The notes beneath the pieces are model-generated. The model was not told where the DNA came from and did not search any database. It saw nothing but the letters and a program-made list of their open reading frames with translations. A stretch of 64,000 nucleotides of DNA from Tetragenococcus sp041859945 (GTDB lineage: Bacteria; Bacillota; Bacilli; Lactobacillales; Enterococcaceae), in contig JBFLGC010000002.1 of NCBI GenBank assembly GCA_041859945.1, forward strand, positions 1-64,000, written 5' to 3'. Within the stretch, counting starts at the first letter, position 1. Each line of letters starts with the position of its first letter. The translations under genes and the position numbers were made by a program. This document shows, one piece after another, positions 34,810 through 43,781 of the stretch.

Positions 34810-37010
34810 CAAATTTCTCCTCTTTCTTGTTCTTCTTTCATTTGTTCTGCTTCTGATTTCATCTTCGGATACTTGATCCGTGAATGGAAAGTACTGCATA
34901 ACCCACTGACCAATGATTTTTCCATGACCCTGATTTCGCCTAAAGTAAGGCCTGATTCATCTAGTTGACCATCCAAGATCCTTTCATTGATCACATCAGC
35001 GACAAATTTTTTGATTTTTTCATTCGTCGGACTATCCATTGCCCGTACCGCTGCTTCACAGGTGTCAGCAATACTAACGATCCCAGCTTCTTTGGTCTGT
35101 GGTTTTGGTCCTGGATAACGAAAGTCTGCTTCAGTTACTTTGGGATCACGTTCTTTGGCCTTAAAATAAAAGAATTTCATCAAAGTCGTGCCATGGTGTT
35201 GACGACAAATATCGATGACAAATTGGGGCATTTTTTCTTTTTCCAAAATTTCTGCGCCATCAGTCACATGACCAAAAATGATTTGTTTACTATCTTCTGG
35301 CAATAAAAAATTATGCGGGTTTTCCGCTCCTTGTGGTAAGTTTTCCACAAAAAAGTTGGCATGCTTGATCTTGCCGATATCATGGTAATAGCAGGCCACG
35401 CGTGTCAGTAGAGATCGTCCGCCAATTTCCGCTACGGCATTGGCACTGAGATTAGCGACCATCATACTATGATGATATGTCCCCGGCGCTTCTTCTAACA
35501 ACTGTTTCAAGAGTGGGTGATTAGGATTACTCAATTCATTCAAAACGATCACACTATCATCTGTCACCAATAATTCTAAATATTGATGCAGTCCCACTGT
35601 TAAAAGTAAGGACAAAATATTTCCGGCTACACTACATATCAAGGTGATCCAAGTGCGGCTATCGGAAAAACTAGCACCTTGAAAGACTTCTAAAATCAAG
35701 CTCAAAAGTAAGGGAAAAATGATCAATAACACAAAAGCTGTTTTGCCCTGATCGATGATCCGAATACGTGTGATCAAGGTTCCCATCAGTCCTGAGAATA
35801 AATAAGAGATCAAAATAATGATCAGGATGTTCGTTCCCATAGCCTCATAAAAAATGATCGTTGCAAAAAGCACTTGGAACAAAGCTGCCAGTACCCCTGA
35901 CCGGCGATTCATAAACAGATTCAAAACCAGCGGCGTAAAGGCTGCTGGAAACAGTAAAGGCGTATAAAGTACCGATTCTGTTTGAAAAATTTGGAAAAAC
36001 TTCATAACTAGGACACTCAGTAACATCAAGACCACGTAAAAAGTTAGATAATTCTCCTGTTGGTCGCGATCTTTGAGGACACGCATAAAATAAACCAAGA
36101 CAACAATTTGAAAAAGGACGACTAACACCATGGCCAAAATACTATAGATCGAGGCTTCACTACTAGTCATACCTAACAATTCTAATTTTTGAAGTGCATT
36201 CGCATCGATCTGTGAGCCTTCGCGAACAATGATTTCACCTTGATAGATCATCACTGGCTGGACTGCATCCATCGCCGCTTGCTTTAATTCTTCGGTTTTA
36301 CTTTCGTTTAAAAAACTATTGACTACGATCCCTTGTGAGACCAGATATTTGATAGCTTCCTTTTCATCATCTGACTCGTTTAAATAGTCGACTTGAGAGG
36401 TCGCATCACTTTTGACATTTGAAAGCGTCGATTGGCGGATTTGATCGGCCATTTTCGCATTTATGATGTTCAGACTTTCGGATTCGACTTGCGCCACTTC
36501 TTCATCCGACATGCCAAAGATCAATTGTAAAAAGTTGCTACTGATCCGTTGATAAAAAGTCAGATCATCGGCGTCGACTTGCTCGAATTTCTTCTTTAGA
36601 GCAGCTATTTTTTCGTCATCTGTCATCAACTGTGGGGTTTCTTTTTCCCCCGCTGCATCCGTTCTTTTCTGATCTTCTTCAGAACTTTCCTTACGCACCG
36701 TCGTAATTAGGTCGAATAATTCTTCGATATGCTCTTTTTGAGCTGTCGCGATATCTTGTGAGTAAGTATATTCTGGCGTAACAGCTTCAGCTGCAACAGT
36801 CTGCTTTTGTTGCGTCGCTGACTTATTTTCGATCGTTTTGTTGGCCCGGATATTGCTATCTGCCACTTGGCCTTCTGAATAGTCAACAATATTCTGTTTG
36901 ACACTTGTATAAATCAAGCCATTGAGACCTATAAAAAATAGGCTCAAAAGCAAAGGAACATAGGCTTTTCCTAAACGTTTCCGCAATTTCTGCAATGGTT
37001 TAATGATCAT
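34809..37010 (-). CDS. pgpH: Cyclic-di-AMP phosphodiesterase PgpH type (7TM-7TMR-HD)
   Basis: 733 aa. One N-terminal TM (about 18-38), an extracytoplasmic domain (about 40-290), seven TMs (about 295-480) and a cytoplasmic HD domain with HHSMMVANLSANA, YYHDIGKIKH and the later HHGTTL. This is the architecture of PgpH, which hydrolyses c-di-AMP and affects potassium and osmotic control. It lies between phoH and ybeY as in other Firmicutes. Confidence 0.93.
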   Translation of the reverse strand: MIIKPLQKLRKRLGKAYVPLLLSLFFIGLNGLIYTSVKQNIVDYSEGQVADSNIRANKTIENKSATQQKQTVAAEAVTPEYTYSQDIATAQKEHIEELFDLITTVRKESSEEDQKRTDAAGEKETPQLMTDDEKIAALKKKFEQVDADDLTFYQRISSNFLQLIFGMSDEEVAQVESESLNIINAKMADQIRQSTLSNVKSDATSQVDYLNESDDEKEAIKYLVSQGIVVNSFLNESKTEELKQAAMDAVQPVMIYQGEIIVREGSQIDANALQKLELLGMTSSEASIYSILAMVLVVLFQIVVLVYFMRVLKDRDQQENYLTFYVVLMLLSVLVMKFFQIFQTESVLYTPLLFPAAFTPLVLNLFMNRRSGVLAALFQVLFATIIFYEAMGTNILIIILISYLFSGLMGTLITRIRIIDQGKTAFVLLIIFPLLLSLILEVFQGASFSDSRTWITLICSVAGNILSLLLTVGLHQYLELLVTDDSVIVLNELSNPNHPLLKQLLEEAPGTYHHSMMVANLSANAVAEIGGRSLLTRVACYYHDIGKIKHANFFVENLPQGAENPHNFLLPEDSKQIIFGHVTDGAEILEKEKMPQFVIDICRQHHGTTLMKFFYFKAKERDPKVTEADFRYPGPKPQTKEAGIVSIADTCEAAVRAMDSPTNEKIKKFVADVINERILDGQLDESGLTLGEIRVMEKSLVSGLCSTFHSRIKYPKMKSEAEQMKEEQERGEI

Positions 37011-37034
37011 TTCTTTTCCTCCCTAAGCACTGGG

Positions 37035-38018
37035 TCATTTAAAGGCCTTTTGATCCTGTGTTTCGGCTTTGTCATAAGCTTCGATGATTTGTGCAACGAC
37101 AGGATGACGCACGACATCACTTGAATCAAAATGAACAAATGTAATGGTCGAAATGTTTTTTAATATTTTCCCAGCATGGACCAGGCCACTTGATGATCCT
37201 CTTGGTAAGTCGATCTGACTGATATCACCATTTACGATCATTTTTGATTGAAAGCCTAACCGTGTCAGAAACATTTTCATTTGCGCAATCGTCGTATTTT
37301 GTGCTTCATCTAAGATCACAAAAGCATCTTCTAAGGTCCGGCCCCGCATATAAGCTAGGGGAGCGATTTCGATCACACCACGTTCCATCAAACGATTGGT
37401 ATGCTCGATCCCAAAAATTTGGTACAAAGCATCATAGACCGGACGTAAATAAGGATCGACTTTTTCTTTTAGATCACCAGGTAAAAAGCCTAAATTTTCA
37501 CCAGCTTCAACAGCCGGTCTGGTCAAAATGATTTTCTTGACTTCGCCTTTTTTTAAAGCCGCAATAGCCATGACGACCGCTAAAAAAGTCTTGCCCGTGC
37601 CAGCGGGTCCGATCCCAAAAGTAACATCATGGTGGCGAATATGATCAATATAGCGTTTTTGCCCTAAGTTTTTGGGCCGGATCGGTTTGCCATTATAATC
37701 TTTTAAGATCTCTTCGCTGTACATATCTAACAGACGATCGAGGGTCCCATTTTTCTCCATTTGAATAGCCGTCACAATGTCTGGTGTCCTGATCGCAACA
37801 CCCCTTTTGATCAAATCTCTAAGTATATTGAAGACGGCGACCGCCTGATCGACATTGGCTTTATCGCCTTCAAACTGGACCCTTTCACCACGCGTTCTGA
37901 TCACTACTGGGATTGCTTCCTCGATTACTTTAAGGTGCTTATCATGGATACCAAAAAGTAAGCCCAAATCATCTTCATCGGTTAATTGGATATCAAATTT
38001 TATTTGTTCTTCTGTCAA
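37035..38018 (-). CDS. phoH: PhoH-like ATPase
   Basis: 327 aa. N-terminal KH-like part (about 1-100), then a RecA-like ATPase with GPAGTGKTFLAVVMA (Walker A about 139-146) and the FVILDEAQNTT Walker B. Linked to RNA metabolism and ybeY function by gene neighbourhood. The start is TTG 38016-38018 with AAGGAG 8 nt upstream; it is the first gene of the cluster. Confidence 0.93.
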   Translation of the reverse strand: MTEEQIKFDIQLTDEDDLGLLFGIHDKHLKVIEEAIPVVIRTRGERVQFEGDKANVDQAVAVFNILRDLIKRGVAIRTPDIVTAIQMEKNGTLDRLLDMYSEEILKDYNGKPIRPKNLGQKRYIDHIRHHDVTFGIGPAGTGKTFLAVVMAIAALKKGEVKKIILTRPAVEAGENLGFLPGDLKEKVDPYLRPVYDALYQIFGIEHTNRLMERGVIEIAPLAYMRGRTLEDAFVILDEAQNTTIAQMKMFLTRLGFQSKMIVNGDISQIDLPRGSSSGLVHAGKILKNISTITFVHFDSSDVVRHPVVAQIIEAYDKAETQDQKAFK

Positions 38019-38047
38019 GATTTCAACTCCTTCTCACAGTCCCTCTT

Positions 38048-38053
38048 ATCATA
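38048..38053 (-). promoter_or_regulatory. Extended -10 promoter of the phoH operon
   Basis: The - strand reads TGG then TATGAT (38053-38048), 30 nt before the TTG start. No good -35 hexamer. Confidence 0.45.
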
Positions 38054-38115
38054 CCACAAACCTGTAAAAAGCAAAATTATCCTTTGCTTTAAAATTTCTT
38101 AAGATTTAGCAAAAG

Positions 38116-38200
38116 GTTGCAATTCACGGTCGAATTTGAGCGCTACACTACACAAATCTGTCTGCTGTGGGACCGACCTTAAGCAAGCCTTGAATTATAA
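38116..38200. mobile_element. Element A, 85-bp derivative
   Basis: Left end GTTGCAATTCACGG, then CGCTACACTACAC, GTCTGCTGTGGGACCGACC and right-end remnant GAATTATAA. It is an internally deleted copy that keeps the two arms. Element B copy 2 follows at once. Confidence 0.7.
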
Positions 38201-38204
38201 AAGC

Positions 38205-38590
38205 AAAGTTATACTCCTTAACAAATCAAAAAATTTAAAGTGCGCAAAACATTTCTTTTATTTTTTTACCTCAAAACCGCTCATCTTTTTAGACAAAACA
38301 AGAACGAACTCATTAGTCTGAATCCGTTCTTATAAGCAATACTTTCTTAAACGTCAGACATCGTAACTTATGGAGCCTTGATATCTTTCACAGACTAAGA
38401 TAGGCAATACCTTTTTGTTTTCGAGTGCCTTTCATGCCGTCAAAGGTACTCGCTTTTCGATTTCGGGTGCCTTTCATCTCATTGGAGTCTTTCCCATTAA
38501 AAACTTATCTTTCAAGCTCTTTTTTGCACCCATAAAATGGATACAATAAGCTTTAAATGACAACAAAAATATTACACTTTCTTTAATGAG
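38205..38590. repeat. Element B, copy 2
   Basis: Contains AAAGTTATACTCCTTAACA at the left, a local hairpin built from AAGAACG and CGTTCTT (about 38309-38336), CAATACTTTCTTAAACGTCA, the CCTTTCATGCCGTCAAAGG block, TTTTTTGCACCCATAAAA and the right end TAAGCTTTAAATGACAAC. The order matches 22990-23290. Limits are approximate. With element A it fills the 618-bp gap between phoH and the YqeY gene. Confidence 0.6.
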
Positions 38591-38597
38591 CAAAAAA

Positions 38598-38631
38598 GTA
38601 ACCACGACGCTCATATGAGCAACATGGTCAC
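38598..38631 (-). terminator. Terminator of the GatB/YqeY gene
   Basis: On the - strand GTGACCA pairs with TGGTTAC and the inner GCTCAT pairs with ATGAGC; six T follow. Confidence 0.75.
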
Positions 38632-38636
38632 CTTTA

Positions 38637-39086
38637 TTAAAGCTTGTTCAATTCTTCCTTCACGATAGCATTGACTTTGTTCCCATCTGCTTTGCCTTTT
38701 ACTTTTGGCATCACAGCACCCATCACTTTACCAAATTCTTTGGTAGAAGAAACCCCCGTTTTTTGGATAGCCTCTACAACATGTTGGCGGATCTCATCGT
38801 CTGTCAATTGGGCAGGAAGATATTTTTCAACGATCGTAATTTCTTGACTTACTTGATCCGCTAGGTCCTTACGATTTGCCTTTTCGAATTCCACCAAGGA
38901 ATCTCTACGTTGTTTCATTTCACGAGAGATAATGGTGAGTTCTTCATCGGCGGTCAATTCGCGGCCAAGCTTGATCTGTTCGTTTTGTAACGATGCTTTC
39001 AGCATGCGAATGACTTGCAACTCTTCTTTCTTTCGTGCTTTCATTGCCGCTTTCATATCATCGTTCAATGTACTTAGTAGTGACAT
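38637..39086 (-). CDS. GatB/YqeY domain-containing protein
   Basis: 149 aa. Single YqeY domain, related to the tRNA-binding tail of GatB: MKARKKEELQVIRMLKASLQNEQIKLGRELT at the start, and the C-terminal GKVMGAVMPKVKGKADGNKVNAIVKEEL. Function is not established; co-location with rpsU is conserved in Firmicutes, and the two are probably one transcript (31 nt apart). Confidence 0.9.
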   Translation of the reverse strand: MSLLSTLNDDMKAAMKARKKEELQVIRMLKASLQNEQIKLGRELTADEELTIISREMKQRRDSLVEFEKANRKDLADQVSQEITIVEKYLPAQLTDDEIRQHVVEAIQKTGVSSTKEFGKVMGAVMPKVKGKADGNKVNAIVKEELNKL

Positions 39087-39117
39087 ACTACCAGCCTCAC
39101 TTCTTTACAGCTGAATC

Positions 39118-39294
39118 CTAATATTTTTTGCGTTTTCGAGCTGCTTCAGATTTTTTCTTACGTTTCACACTAGGTTTTTCATAAAATTCACGTTTGCGTG
39201 ATTCTTGCAAAGTACCTTCTTTTGAAACGGAACGTTTGAAGCGACGAAGAGCATCATCAAGAGATTCGTTTTTACGAACGACTGTTTTTGACAT
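39118..39294 (-). CDS. rpsU: 30S ribosomal protein S21
   Basis: 58 aa, very basic. Begins MSKTVVRKNESLDDALRRFKR and ends in a KRKKKSEAARKRKKY tail, the full-length S21 pattern. RBS GGAGGGA upstream of ATG 39292-39294. It has a near-consensus promoter and is followed by the YqeY gene. Confidence 0.97.
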   Translation of the reverse strand: MSKTVVRKNESLDDALRRFKRSVSKEGTLQESRKREFYEKPSVKRKKKSEAARKRKKY

Positions 39295-39374
39295 GTAGAT
39301 CCCTCCCTCCGAGCTTAAAAAGTAACCGTTTTTGTCATCGAACCAACATTCAATAACAACACTGTCCTTATGAA

Positions 39375-39403
39375 ATTATAGCTAAGTAGCTAATGAGTGT
39401 CAA
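39375..39403 (-). promoter_or_regulatory. SigmaA promoter of rpsU
   Basis: On the - strand TTGACA (39403-39398), 17-nt spacer, TATAAT (39380-39375): both hexamers match consensus perfectly, fitting a highly expressed ribosomal gene. About 80 nt of leader follow. Confidence 0.9.
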
Positions 39404-39479
39404 GTCGTTCTGAGAAAAACCGTACAAAAACTAGTGTTACTTTATTCTTATTTTTTCGTGTAAACAGCTAAAAAGCAAA

Positions 39480-39920
39480 CTAACTATTCTTTCCCCGACA
39501 ATTTTCACACAGCCCATAGATTTCAAACCGGTGTCCTTCGATCAAACAACCAGGTAGTTGATCTTGAAAAAAATCCATAGGACAGAGGCTCAATTCTTTG
39601 GTTTTGCCACATTTGCGACAAATGAAATGATGGTGATGGGCCGTGTCATGTAAATGACAGTGAAAACGAAATTTCATTTCCCCTTCTAATTCTGTTTCTT
39701 CCAAAATACCGATTTCAGAAAAATCATGCAAATTACGATAAATAGTATCATAACTGATACCAGGATAACTTTGCAACAAAAAAGCATGGATTTCACTAGC
39801 CGGGATGTAACGATCCCGTTTGGCTAAAAAGCTTATCATCGCTTCTCTTTTTTTGGTGTATTTCAAACCGTTTTGCTTTAGTACGGTTAAAGCTTCTTTG
39901 ATTTCAGGTTTTTCGGACAT
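39480..39920 (-). CDS. zur: Fur family regulator, Zur-like
   Basis: 146 aa. Winged helix (about 15-85) with YTKKREAMISFLAKRDRYIPASEI and YPGISYDTIYRNLHDFSEIGIL, then a metal domain with HHHHFICRKCGKTKELSLCPMD and FEIYGLCENC (two CxxC pairs of the structural zinc site). The pattern is closer to Bacillus Zur than to Fur or PerR, so zinc-dependent repression of zinc uptake is likely (inference from similarity). ATG 39918-39920 has GGAG 8 nt upstream. Confidence 0.85.
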   Translation of the reverse strand: MSEKPEIKEALTVLKQNGLKYTKKREAMISFLAKRDRYIPASEIHAFLLQSYPGISYDTIYRNLHDFSEIGILEETELEGEMKFRFHCHLHDTAHHHHFICRKCGKTKELSLCPMDFFQDQLPGCLIEGHRFEIYGLCENCRGKNS

Positions 39921-39970
39921 GATATCCACTCCAAATCCAAATCATTTCGATGTTATTTATGATTGTATGT

Positions 39971-39976
39971 TATAAT
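39971..39976 (+). promoter_or_regulatory. Extended -10 promoter of the PPDK regulator gene
   Basis: TGT then TATAAT (39971-39976), 35 nt upstream of ATG 40011. An imperfect inverted repeat AATCAT-N13-ATGATT (39940-39964) lies just upstream, between this gene and zur. Confidence 0.5.
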
Positions 39977-40010
39977 AAGGGTGACAAAATTGCAAGTGAG
40001 GGATCAGCTT

Positions 40011-40880
40011 ATGACAGAACAAGATAGCAAGCAAGTAGTAACGATTTTTGTGATTTCCGATTCTGCTGGAGAGACAGCCTCGAAATTGGCACAGGCAACA
40101 ATGGCCCAATATCCAACGATCGAATTTGAACTTTTTCGTCGAACCTTTATTACGAATGAAACCATTTTGCAACAAGCTCTGGCAGATGCTAAAAAGAAAG
40201 ATGCGATCATTTTACATACGATGGCCGAACAACATCTTTTAAAAATCACCCACGATTATTGTGAAGAACATGACCTCTATAATCTAGACGTTTTAAGTCC
40301 TGCAATACAAGAAGTAAAGAGACGGACTGGGGTCGCTCCTAGTGGGGAACCCGGAGCCATGCATCATTTAGACGAGAACTATTTCAGACGGATCAAAGCC
40401 ATGGAATTTGCTGTAAAATACGATGACGGTAAAGATCCACGTGGCTTTTTGGAAGCCGATGTCGTCTTACTGGGAGTTTCGCGGACTTCCAAAACACCAC
40501 TTAGTCTTTTTTTGGCCAATAAAAATTTAAAAGTCGCCAATTTACCACTGGTTCCCCAAGCTCATATCCCAAAACAAATTTGGGAGGTCGATCCCAGTAA
40601 GATCGTTGGTCTTACCAATGACCCGGACGTCTTGAATGGGATCCGTAAAGAGCGAATGATCGCCTATGGTCTCAATCCTGATACGGCTTATTCTGATATT
40701 GAAAAAATCAAAGAAGAATTGCTTTTTGCTAATGACTTATACAAAAAGCTCGGTTGTGTCGTGATCAATGTCGCTACGTTATCGATCGAAGAAACTGCTT
40801 CAATCATCATGGATGCTCTTAATTTAGAAGATCATAGCTATTATGGCAGTGATGAATCTAGTGAGATCAGTGAAGTTTAA
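40011..40880 (+). CDS. PPDK regulatory protein (bifunctional kinase/pyrophosphorylase, DUF299)
   Basis: 289 aa from ATG 40011 (GAGGG 8 nt upstream). The start TIFVISDSAGETASKLA and the P-loop-like GVSRTSKTPLSLFLAN (about 154-169) are diagnostic of the DUF299/PSRP family, which phosphorylates and dephosphorylates pyruvate phosphate dikinase (or PEP synthase). The target gene is not in this window. Divergent from zur, as yqfL lies next to related genes in Bacillus. Confidence 0.92.
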   Translation: MTEQDSKQVVTIFVISDSAGETASKLAQATMAQYPTIEFELFRRTFITNETILQQALADAKKKDAIILHTMAEQHLLKITHDYCEEHDLYNLDVLSPAIQEVKRRTGVAPSGEPGAMHHLDENYFRRIKAMEFAVKYDDGKDPRGFLEADVVLLGVSRTSKTPLSLFLANKNLKVANLPLVPQAHIPKQIWEVDPSKIVGLTNDPDVLNGIRKERMIAYGLNPDTAYSDIEKIKEELLFANDLYKKLGCVVINVATLSIEETASIIMDALNLEDHSYYGSDESSEISEV

Positions 40881-40910
40881 TGGCTACTTAAAAAAATTTC
40901 TAGCACTTAT

Positions 40911-40953
40911 AAAAAAGATTGCCTTTTTGATAGAAAAAGACAATCTTTTTTTG
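40911..40953 (+). terminator. Terminator of the PPDK regulator gene
   Basis: AAAAAAGATTG...CTTTTT pairs with AAAAAG...CAATCTTTTTT around a 5-nt loop with one mismatch; T run follows. Confidence 0.85.
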
Positions 40954-40954
40954 T

Positions 40955-41072
40955 AGAAGAATAGCCTAGATGATTACTGTGGTCTAGCTCATACTTCCTT
41001 TATTTCGATAAGCTGGAGACCAAAATCGCACTCTTACTACCTAGAGACCCAATATCCAGTCTCTTTTTTATG
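40955..41072 (+). ncRNA. Possible short + strand RNA between two terminators
   Basis: About 115 nt without ORF ends in AGAGAC-N10-GTCTCT followed by six T (about 41043-41070), a second + strand terminator with no gene of its own. It contains a second self-complementary pair, CTAGA/TCTAG, and GGAGAC upstream could compete with the terminator stem. No promoter is evident. It might instead be a back-up terminator. Confidence 0.3.
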
Positions 41073-41074
41073 CA

Positions 41075-41947
41075 TCAAAATACTTGAACTCCTTCGCGAT
41101 CGATCGCTAACAGCTCAATACGAGCACTTGGATCCAAGCGTTGTAGTTTTTCTTTTATCACTTGGCTCTTTTCTTCTGGAGATAAAATCAAAATAGTTGG
41201 TCCCGCCCCACTCAAGAATGACCCATAAGCAGTTTCTTGGGTACAGATTTCTTGTATCTCTTTTAAGTTAGTCACTAATTTCGAACGATAATTTTCATGC
41301 CAACGATCTTTTGCCATCATCTGTCCGGCTAAAAGAAGATTTCCTTGAATGATCGCTGCAATCATGACATTGGCAATAGCACTGGCTTGGACTGCTTCCT
41401 TATAAGGCAAGTTCGCGGGTAAAACACCACGACTTTCTGAAGTTAGCAATTCAGTATCAGGGATAAAAGCCAGCAGATCACACTCCGGAAAATAATGTTT
41501 GACTGATTTAACTTGATTTTTTTCTTCTTCTAAGTAGCATGAAACAACAAAGTCCCCACAGATCGCTGGAGCCACATTGTCAGGATGGCCCTCCATTTGA
41601 GTGGCACATGCGACTTTCTGAGAAAGGGAAAGATTCAGATTTCCCAAACGATTGGCCAACTCAATGCCGGCTACGATCGCCGAAGAGCTACTACCTAAGC
41701 CACGTGTCAAGGGAATCTCAGAAGTCATCTTCAAGTGTCGTGGTGGCATGCTTGGCCACACCTTCAAAGCCGACTGCACCAACAAGTTCGATGCATCATG
41801 TGGGACTTCTTCACCAAGGGTATGTTTTATTTCCCATTGGTCACTTTCGTTGCCTACTTCGACTGTTAGATATAAAGACAAAGCTATCCCGCACGAATCA
41901 AATCCCGGTCCTAAATTGGCACTCGTTGCTGGTACTCTAATTTTCAT
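41075..41947 (-). CDS. thrB: Homoserine kinase
   Basis: 290 aa GHMP kinase. RVPATSANLGPGFDSCGIAL at the N-terminus, phosphate loop PLTRGLGSSSSAIVAGIELAN (about 86-106) and C-terminal GSFLSGAGPTILIL (motif 3). Converts homoserine to O-phosphohomoserine for threonine synthesis. Start overlaps hom by 11 nt. No thrC in the window. Confidence 0.95.
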   Translation of the reverse strand: MKIRVPATSANLGPGFDSCGIALSLYLTVEVGNESDQWEIKHTLGEEVPHDASNLLVQSALKVWPSMPPRHLKMTSEIPLTRGLGSSSSAIVAGIELANRLGNLNLSLSQKVACATQMEGHPDNVAPAICGDFVVSCYLEEEKNQVKSVKHYFPECDLLAFIPDTELLTSESRGVLPANLPYKEAVQASAIANVMIAAIIQGNLLLAGQMMAKDRWHENYRSKLVTNLKEIQEICTQETAYGSFLSGAGPTILILSPEEKSQVIKEKLQRLDPSARIELLAIDREGVQVF

Positions 41948-43208
41948 TTCTTACCTCCAAGATCCTTAATCGTTGATTCAAATCACCGGCTTTTTGTAAT
42001 TTTTCCAAAAAAAGAGGCCAGCTTGCTTCAGAAAGACCGTTGACTATAAAAGAAGAGTGAGCGACGCCTATCTCAACTTCAGAAAAGGTCAAATCCGTTC
42101 TTTGCTTAAAAAGATTCTCTAAAACTGTTTGATCTTTGAGACCAATGGACACATAATAAGTGGCACAGATCTCTTCAACTGCTGCTATTTTTCGTTCTTT
42201 ATCAAAAGCGCTAAAACGTGGCAGCCTAGTATTGCTTTGTTTATTTTCAGCTATTGATAATAAATCAGCCAACACACTGGTAGCAGTCGGTAAAGAACCA
42301 GCACCTGGGCCATAAAACATCGTTTCGCCTAAATTTTGACTTTGAATAAAAATCCCGTTCATTTCATTTTTGATCATGGCCAAGGGATGATCCTGAGGTA
42401 CTAATGTCGGCCCGACACTCACTGCGATCGCATCCCCGACTTTTCTGATTTCACCGATCAACTTGACTTCGTAGCCTAACTCTTTTGCTCGTAAAACTTC
42501 TTCATAGGGAAGTTCATTGATACCCATGATTTTGATATCGGCTAAATCGATCGTCATTCCAAAAGCAAATTTAGCTAAAATGACCATTTTATAGGCCGTA
42601 TCGAAGCCTTCTACATCGTTTTTGGGATCTGCTTCCGCAAAACCAGATTCTTGGGCGCATTTTAGAGCCGTCCTATAAGGCATATTATCATCTGCCATTT
42701 TAGTCAACATGAAATTGGTCGTTCCATTCAAAATACCACAGGCCCTAGTGATCTGATCCGCTAGATAATGGGTTGATAAAGTACGTAATATCGGGATTCC
42801 CCCAGCAACACTGGCTTCATAAAATAACCCTACCTGTTCCTTTTGCGCTAAAGCTACAAGTTCAGTGCCATATCGTGCTAATAGATCCTTATTCGCCGTG
42901 ACAACATGTTTATGGTGCTGTAAACTTTGGCTGATAAATTCTCGGGCTGGATGGATCCCTCCGATGAGTTCGACTATGACATCGATTTCTGGATCATTCA
43001 CGATTTCTGCTAATGAATTCGTACAAGTGACCTTTTTCCGTTTTGAAACTTCCATTAGATCTTCATGGGGGGCAACCAAAACTTTGACAACACTCAAACG
43101 GATACCCGTTTTCTGGTAAATTGCCTCATTTTGTTCTTTGATCATTTGCAAGACACCCGTACCAACTGTTCCTAAGCCTAATAAACCGATCGATAATTTT
43201 GTTTCCAT
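41937..43208 (-). CDS. hom: Homoserine dehydrogenase
   Basis: 423 aa. N-terminal NAD(P) domain GLLGLGTVGTGVLQM, catalytic region AASVAGGIPILRTL and GILNGTTNFMLTKM, AEADPKNDVEGFDTAYK, and a C-terminal ACT domain (about 350-423) for threonine feedback. Reduces aspartate semialdehyde to homoserine. Operon hom-thrB. The 200 bp upstream contain only a weak -10-like TATGCT and no T-box core. Confidence 0.95.
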   Translation of the reverse strand: METKLSIGLLGLGTVGTGVLQMIKEQNEAIYQKTGIRLSVVKVLVAPHEDLMEVSKRKKVTCTNSLAEIVNDPEIDVIVELIGGIHPAREFISQSLQHHKHVVTANKDLLARYGTELVALAQKEQVGLFYEASVAGGIPILRTLSTHYLADQITRACGILNGTTNFMLTKMADDNMPYRTALKCAQESGFAEADPKNDVEGFDTAYKMVILAKFAFGMTIDLADIKIMGINELPYEEVLRAKELGYEVKLIGEIRKVGDAIAVSVGPTLVPQDHPLAMIKNEMNGIFIQSQNLGETMFYGPGAGSLPTATSVLADLLSIAENKQSNTRLPRFSAFDKERKIAAVEEICATYYVSIGLKDQTVLENLFKQRTDLTFSEVEIGVAHSSFIVNGLSEASWPLFLEKLQKAGDLNQRLRILEVRNEN

Positions 43209-43411
43209 AAAAACGTCCTCGCTTAAAGTATTAAACTTTTTTCATTTTCTTCTCATAAACGTTTCTAGCATACCAAAGAAATGCACAGAAAAAAAGAGCT
43301 TTCTTAAAAAAAGCCCATTTTGGGGGAATTTTCGTTACTTATGTCCTGCAGATGATCATTTGATCACTGAAACATGGAAAAGGATCTGATGAAAAAGTGA
43401 AAGCACGATCG

Positions 43412-43708
43412 CTAGTGGTGGCGAATATGTTGGAAAGTTTCATCTAAAATGTCGATCACGTGCTCATCATCTAAGCTATAAACCACTGTCTTTCCTTCGC
43501 GGCGTGATTTCACGACGCGATTAGCGCGCAGTAATTTTAATTGATGGGAAACAGCCGACTGCTCCATAGCGACACTTCCAGCGATCGAAGTGACATTCTT
43601 TTCGCTCGTTTTCAAGGAAAGGACGATTTTTAAACGCGTCACGTCACTTAACATTTTAAAAATTTGGCTCACTCGTTCGATTTCATTGATTGTCGGTTGT
43701 CCTGACAT
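43412..43708 (-). CDS. ArsR/SmtB family metal sensor, CzrA-like
   Basis: 98 aa from ATG 43706-43708 (GGGAG upstream). Winged HTH with LSDVTRLKIVLSL and MEQSAVSHQLKLLRANRVV. The C-terminal helix reads DEH, ten residues, HIRH: the D-x-H-x10-H-x2-H zinc/cobalt site (alpha5 site) of CzrA/SmtB sensors. Such proteins repress zinc efflux genes, but none is next to it; it stands between pgm and hom. The frame is open 22 codons upstream without an RBS. Confidence 0.85.
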   Translation of the reverse strand: MSGQPTINEIERVSQIFKMLSDVTRLKIVLSLKTSEKNVTSIAGSVAMEQSAVSHQLKLLRANRVVKSRREGKTVVYSLDDEHVIDILDETFQHIRHH

Positions 43709-43781
43709 TTCTGTTTGCTCCCTTATCTGATTTAAGAAAGGATGGGCGAATCCACTGCACTTCGCCCTCCTCATTGATAAA

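Noticed and set aside
43209..43411. Riboswitch or threonine attenuator before hom
   Set aside because: Only a short CCC-N5-GGG hairpin with T run is visible, more likely the terminator of the ArsR gene; no leader peptide rich in Thr codons.
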